The notes beneath the pieces are model-generated. The model saw only the letters and a program-made list of their open reading frames with translations, did not search any database and was not told the DNA's origin. A DNA stretch of 64,000 bases from Hofstenia miamia (taxonomy: Eukaryota > Xenacoelomorpha > Acoela): contig SCFE01000061.1 in the NCBI GenBank assembly GCA_004352715.1, forward strand, positions 143,688 through 207,687, given 5' to 3'. The position numbers were made by a program, and so were the translations under genes. Positions within the stretch are counted from its first letter, which is position 1; every line of letters starts with the position of its first letter. Positions 58,513 through 64,000 of this stretch are shown piece by piece.

Positions 58513-61500
58513 GATATCGTATTGTTAAAGTGATTAGATGCGTTTTGAAATTTATAATTCTATATATGTTCATATTCATTTTGTTAGTTGTAAGTGGAGA
58601 TTTTGAATGTAATGTTGATTAAACAATCTAATATCTTTTTTACTCCAATAAATTAAGAACTCCTTGATTCAAGAACTTATATCATATTCAACAATGACAT
58701 GCCACAGCTGAAACAAAAAATTGCTTTGAGAATTTGCATTTGTAGGCTATCTTGGTCTAACCAAATGCAGTAATTGACAAAGTGTTTCCGTATACGAAAC
58801 TAATTAAAAAACTTCGTAGGACATTCACGAAATTTATAAAAATTTTTTCGTCAGATAAACGCGAATTAAGCAGTGATTGCAGTTACAATCGTATTTTACA
58901 CCTTCCTTTTCTCAATGAAATCTAATTTAAAATAAACAATTGAACATATTGAAAATTACTACGCGATTGACAGAATTTTGATAAAGTATTGAATTCGCAA
59001 ACTATTTAGCTGTTACCATAAAAAACAATCAGTAGGGAAGACACAAAATTAATTAAAAAATTTATAGCGAACTTCGGCTACTCTAGGCTAGAATATCTAG
59101 CGTTCAGATATGAAACTGAAATTTTCAACCATTTCAAAAGGTTGACGTGAAAAATGCCATTATTTTTTTAGATCAAAGCCTGAAGCTGTGTACAGGTGAT
59201 TACTCTACCAAATTCCAATGAAATCTGGAGTACACGTGAAAATAATACACAAAATGATTCGACACAAAGTGTGGACTGTTCACACGAGATACAGTATAAT
59301 ACACGTATTATAAACCAAAAAAATAACATACAAGTTGGAGAAGCACAAATGGATTCCAAAGTACTTTCGTGAAAATTTGTTGATGACCTTTCTAAAAATT
59401 TTTTTTACAAAAATTCGGTGCAAGAAAACACTTACTCTGCTGATGATCTACTTGAAAGCCCGGATAGTATTGATTTATTGTTATGAGACCATTAGAAGTT
59501 GATGAAAAAGCAGTTGGTGAAGAAATCCAAGTAGGAGACATTAGCGTTCTAAATTCAGAGCATTACTATATCGAGAATATATAACTCATTCACAAGCATT
59601 TCAATTCAAAATAGTAGAGTGCTTAACTTTATGGTAACGCTTCAGAATTTAGTCAGACATTTTTTGAACATTCAGCAATTATTATACTTTTAAATTTTCA
59701 ATGACGATGCGTATATTGAACATCGATTAATTTACGTAGCGTCAATTATTGCATAAAATGGCTGAATACACCATAGTAGACATGGAATTATAGCTCCAAT
59801 GCTGTACTACGAATGTAATAAAGCCATTGCTGATATTAATGGATGTGTTGGAAAACCACTAAGAACTAGTTACATTGCTACATTGGAAATGCTAACTACA
59901 AACTGGTTATATTTTCGATAAAAACACTATTGAGGAAGTCCAGATTGTTCCAAATGCGGTACTACATCCTTCATGACAACGGTATTGTAATGACTTTAGT
60001 ATTTAATTTTAAAATCAGATAATGAACTTTAATTAGTACAATTTCACAATGCACCCCAAAATCTGAACCTCCTTTCTATGTAAACTGGATTATTCCAAAT
60101 TTTTCTACTAAAAATGTTTACAACAACGGACTATCGATAAATTGCATGAATTCTTTGGGGAATATTCAGGGCTGGGTGATTTATGATTTTATTCAATTAT
60201 AATCAAATCAACTGATTTTAATAGAAAATAATTACATCTTGATTATAATCAATGAACAACTAGTTATTTATGTGTACTGTAAATTTCCGGGCTATGTTTA
60301 AAGCTACATGGGCGAACAGCAACTCTGTTAGGACATGAAGTAATTTCCGTTGTTGGGTTGCGTCAAAATTGATGTTCTCTAAAGCAAAAATTTTATGCAA
60401 TTTCAAAAAGATTTGAGCCATACAACGCAGATAATTACAGTAATTTCATTATTACTGAAGCTTACTATTTCAAATAATTTCGAATGATGAAATTCCACTT
60501 CATTTGGGGACAAAATGCAAAATCATCCAGACCTTGACTCAGTGAGCCCTATCTACTACACTACTTAGACTTTTGGAGTTTTAAAGTATGAAAATCACGG
60601 TTCATTCAATTCGCGCATTTGAATTGTTCACAACAAATCAGTTGCTCATGCTTACGCGCCATAAATATTTTGCATGGGAAAGGCCTGCATAACCGCGTAA
60701 ACCATGTATCTAAATCAACCGTTGATTTTGTTTTTAGAAATGTCGATTATAATCTGATCTTAATAGCTTGATTATAATCAGTAATTATAATCAGCCAACC
60801 CTGGGAATATTATTAGCTGATACCCACTGGATATCTTTGCTCGTTAACCAATGAGAAAACTATCAAATCAAGAAATTTCCTACAACAAACTAAGACACTA
60901 TTCAATCCTCTACAAATTATATTAGGTGTTCACAAATATCAAAAACAAATTTTCGCAATTTAATTACTTGCGAGTATAAACAAAACAGCTTTTAATACAC
61001 AGAATGGAAAGCAGTGATGTTGTGCAAGTTAAAGCTCAATATTTATAAAATAAAAGCTTAATACGCTATTACAATGAAACATTTGTTGGAATTTTACAGC
61101 CAAACCCCTGAAACCCCAAAGAACATACATTATAATTTCCTTGATGCAATTTGATACTAAATTGATTTTTTAGGCAAGTTTGCCCAAAGCCCACGTTGTA
61201 ATAAATACACTTTTCTGACCCAATCCCAATAAATAATAGAAATATATAGATTGCACAATTATGAAAGACATCAAAGTAAACTCCATTGAATATACTAGAT
61301 TAAAGTAACGGTCAAATCGCGATTAAGAAATTAAATTATGCAAAAACTTGGTAAAACAGAAATACATACGGATTTTCTTTGGCTACTGCAGCTGCAGCAG
61401 CAGCTTGTTGACTAAATATTCGAGCGCGTACACGACTATATTCTTCTTTACGCTGTTCCAAAGACTTTGATTTGGCAGAACGAGAACAGTGATAATTAAG

Positions 61501-61654
61501 GTTAATAGGAAAATTGTCGCGCTTCAGTATCTTCTTTTTCTTATTCTCTTTGGTAGCTTTTGGAGAACTTAGAACATGAATCGTATTCCCTGAGAGTATT
61601 GCAATCTCTTGATTCTCAGTTTCAGAAATGAAGGACTCAAATGATTGGCATGGT
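57041..61654 (-). CDS. R3H/SUZ-domain RNA-binding protein, C-terminal exons (R3HDM/ARPP21/encore-like)
   Basis: Four exons join in phase through GT-AG introns: 61370-61654, 59436-59548, 57921-58021 and 57041-57340 (stop TAG 57041-57043). The first ends with the SUZ signature: a basic run then ILKRDNF, followed by KSLEQRKEEYSRVRARIF and an alanine stretch, as in R3HDM1/2 and ARPP21 just after the R3H domain. The SUZ motif binds RNA. The remaining exons encode a low-complexity tail rich in Ser, Asn, Pro, Gln and Tyr (INQYYPGFQVDHQQ; a Cys cluster QSCSCCNC; VYCYRQVPINQSMHNPP). The exon phases are 2, 1 and 0. The acceptor at 61655 shows that more exons lie upstream; the R3H domain was not found up to 64000. 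A possible poly(A) signal (AATAAA on the - strand) is at 56787-56792. Introns carry a TA microsatellite and a hAT MITE. Confidence 0.8.
58480..58511. repeat. (TA)n microsatellite in an R3H/SUZ intron
   Basis: Run of TA dinucleotides between the exons at 57921-58021 and 59436-59548. Confidence 0.85.
60167..60803. mobile_element. hAT-type MITE with perfect 8-bp target-site duplication
   Basis: GGAATATT flanks both sides (60159-60166 and 60804-60811). The left end is CAGGGCTGGGTGATTTATGA. The right end, complemented, is CAGGGTTGGCTGATTATAAT. Several GATTATAATCA words lie near both ends. It is 637 bp with no coding frame, in the intron between exons 61370-61654 and 59436-59548. Confidence 0.92.
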
Positions 61655-61689
61655 CTAAAAGACAATTGTGCAATAGGGAGGAGGTGAAA

Positions 61690-62075
61690 ATGGAGTTTAG
61701 CAAATATGTTAGAATTGCTAGTAAATAGAGGTTGTATTTGAAAATCACAATTTTAAATTATTTTTCAAATTGCTTTTACAACTAAACCTGCTCTAACGCA
61801 ATAAATTTGCATAATTTATGCAAAAAAAGCATATCATAAAGTTGCATATAAAATTGTATATTTTATGAATCTCAACCTAGCTGGTAAAAATGGAGGTTAA
61901 ATGATAATATCACTATATCATGATTTTTTTGAGATTCTATTGGAATTTGATCTTACTCCAGCTCAATCAATTTGCATAATTTATGCAAAACTACAGTAAT
62001 TTCAATTTGCAATAATGAAATTTTTGCATACATTCCGGGAAATTGAATTATGCTTCGTATTGCACTTTGGTTTTC
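61690..62075. other. Intronic or intergenic AT-rich sequence
   Basis: The segment TTTGCATAATTTATGCAAAA occurs at about 61806-61826 and again at 61970-61990, each an imperfect palindrome. No coding frame. Confidence 0.4.
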
Positions 62076-62079
62076 GCAG

Positions 62080-62690
62080 TATGGCGACATGTAGTGGCGA
62101 TCAAAAAATATTTCGGCATCCATGTACATTGCCCAGCTCTAATCTGCCGACAATAGTTGATGTACTGCGTTGCCTTGAATATGCGAAAAGGAAAATAAAA
62201 ATCAAACTTAATTAGGAAAAAATACATCCATGCAAACTGTGGCACTACAAGTAAATGACAGACTTATTGAAGTGTACCAGAGGAATTAAGAGCAATGTTT
62301 CAGATCAAGAAATTCAATTCATGGAGATTCCAATAATTACAAAGGAGCCAGCTGAATCAATATCTCAAAATTACACGCCATTTTCTGTACTTGCTGCGAC
62401 TAAGGACAGCAGGTCTTCAAGGCGAATTACCAGATTTCACAAATAATGAGGTAATTGATCATAGCAAGAGATGGAAGCTCGATATCAGACATCGACGCAG
62501 CATTTAAAATAATTGTTTGTAGAAAAAACAAAGTGCGTAAATTTAATGCAATCACTGGAAAAATCACGTTGCGTGAAAGAAGCACTTTTTTGCTAATCAT
62601 GTCACGACTCGAACCGTCTGTTCTTGGGATATTCTTCGTGCAATTGCGAATTACACAATTGATGTTGATATATCACCCAGTTACCTAAAA
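62080..62690 (+). pseudogene. Relic of a transposon-derived protein (LPT.xDVLRxL type)
   Basis: Fragments in order: SGDQKIFRHPCTLPSSNLPT, then IVDVLRCLEYAKRK (62090-62200). In shifted frames come a region to about 62440 and SSCNCELHN (near 62630-62660), which may correspond to the LFDI..CKC block. From memory, LPT..DVLR..L..K followed later by LFDI..CKC belongs to a repeated, uncharacterised protein family of invertebrate genomes. The match is limited. It lies inside or upstream of the R3H/SUZ gene on the opposite strand. Confidence 0.3.
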
Positions 62691-62699
62691 GTTGTAAAT

Positions 62700-63660
62700 A
62701 CTGGAAACTAAGTCGTTCTCACAGTAAATCATCGGAGTACTTCATGCTAACGAGGTCCCATTTCGCCACATTTTTACCAAGTTGGATAGCGCAACAACAA
62801 ACAATCTTCCAAACTTCCAATTTTTCATTTTGAAGGAATCGCATTTACGAATTTCCCTATTTTTAATAGAGGTAATAGCCTGTCTCAGCACAGACGAGAA
62901 GTATTCATACATCATCCAAGGAACATGTGGTGAAAGAGTTGAGCGATTAGAGCCCGAAAGATATTACATACAAGATGACTCAACTGTTAACTGACTTTGT
63001 CGCGTGTACCTCAACACACCCAATCCCCGTGCATTCATTACTCAAGTATATTCTTCAGTATTGTAACTGAACCACTAGTTCACTTGGAAAACACCATCAC
63101 AAGCACACAGTGTCAAAATTATGATGCGCTTTGAAACCGAAGTTCAACTAAAGTTGTTGGACATTATGAACGTGATTTACTCATTCGCTGACGACAGCCA
63201 TCGCGCAATCAAAGGGCCATGTTCAATACAAAGAAGGTTTTATTATTAACTAAAGATGTATGTACTTTAAAAGTTTCTAAATTCTGGTTTGCATTTATTA
63301 GTTTATTCTGCTAAATATAATAAATTTTCTGGACGATAAACATATTTTATTAAATTAACTAAATTAAATATTCATATGATGATATATATTGTGAGAATTA
63401 CATTACTGTGAATTAAAAATAAGACATTTTTTTTGCATAACAATAATAGAAAAATAATTTTAAAACAACATCTACATTTACTTGTAGGGTTAATATATTT
63501 GCAATAGCTACTATAAAATACAATGTAAACCAAACAATCAATGCATGTTTCAAATAATTCAAAGGTTAAGTTAAAACGAAATTTACTCATGATACGTTGC
63601 TCGAAAATCAGAAATAGTATCTATACTAACATAATGCACTCTAAAGTTTGATTTAAATTT
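62700..63660. other. No gene recognised
   Basis: Decayed, moderately AT-rich sequence. No R3H-domain exon of the neighbouring gene could be found on the - strand. Confidence 0.4.
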
Positions 63661-63669
63661 AAAATCTTG

Positions 63670-63670
<1 letters not shown>

Positions 63671-63706
<36 letters not shown>
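63671..63706. repeat. (TA)n microsatellite and A-rich end of window
   Basis: TA run followed by low-complexity A/T-rich sequence to 64000, with ACTAACATATATATAAAAGAA repeated near 63821 and 63979. Confidence 0.8.
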
Positions 63707-63710
<4 letters not shown>

Positions 63711-64000
63711 TATAATCAAATTAAGTATATTTATATTTAAGCTTATTCTATGCAAACATCATGGATTAGAAGTAGTTATAAAATTAAATTGTTTTACAAT
63801 ATAAATGTCAAAAAATAATTACTAACATATATATAAAAGAACAAAAGAGACATAATAAAAAAAAAATATATAAAAAAAAACAAAAAAGATGGTAAAAAGA
63901 ACATATATTATCTATACACACACCGCGGAATAGAAGTATATAAAAAAAAATAGTTTTTTAAAATATATATCTAATAAAAACTAACATATATATAAAAGAA

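Overview
This is an AT-rich stretch of an invertebrate animal genome. The signs are split genes with GT-AG introns, a seven-helix receptor, an R3H/SUZ-type RNA-binding protein, many (TA)n microsatellites, and a dense layer of decayed animal transposons. No phylum-specific marker was seen, so the phylum is left open. Two runs of N (27008-27197 and 50419-50734) and single Ns at 8878, 44292 and 47245 show a draft assembly.

Only two host genes can be supported. One is a four-exon class A (rhodopsin-type) GPCR on the + strand (29955-32995), which has a one-base frame break or a cryptic mini-intron in exon 3. The other is the C-terminal part of an R3H/SUZ-domain gene (R3HDM/ARPP21/encore type) on the - strand. 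Its exons lie at 61370-61654, 59436-59548, 57921-58021 and 57041-57340, with a possible alternative last exon at 56455-56558. Its R3H-coding exons were not found and probably lie beyond the right edge.

The rest is transposon-derived. 1-2.7 kb: LINE RT relic, Penelope-like RT/GIY-YIG relic, and the tail of another retroelement. 4.6-5.4 kb: hAT-like non-autonomous element. 7.7-9.6 kb: RT plus restriction-like-endonuclease retroelement relic. 11-11.7 kb: LINE 3' end. 13.4-15.6 kb: LINE ORF1 (zinc knuckles) and RT relics. 15.65-20.1 kb: long dispersed repeat, found again inverted at 42.85-45.3 kb, with a pogo/Tigger-like transposase relic inside. 24.9-26.2 kb: relic of a CxC-motif transposon protein. 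26.5-28.5 kb and 40.4-41.7 kb: two hAT elements with perfect 8-bp target-site duplications, the first carrying a nested MITE. 34.6 kb: pogo-type HTH relic. 35.15-39.36 kb: Ty3/gypsy LTR retrotransposon relic. 41.9-42.84 kb: LINE 5' fragment. 46.1-52.0 kb: a nearly complete L2/CR1-like LINE on the - strand, with an SGNH-esterase ORF1, APE and RT domains, a degenerate 2A-like motif, 5' repeat units, and a 3' end borrowed from a second LINE family. 54.1-55.1 kb: LINE relic. 60.2-60.8 kb: hAT MITE in an R3H/SUZ intron.

No operon, CRISPR array or convincing tRNA/rRNA gene is present. The most notable features are the architecture of the 46-52 kb LINE (esterase ORF1, 2A-like motif, 5' monomers, chimeric 3' end, terminal stem-loop) and the pair of hAT copies that share a block of about 150 bp with no differences inside more diverged flanks.
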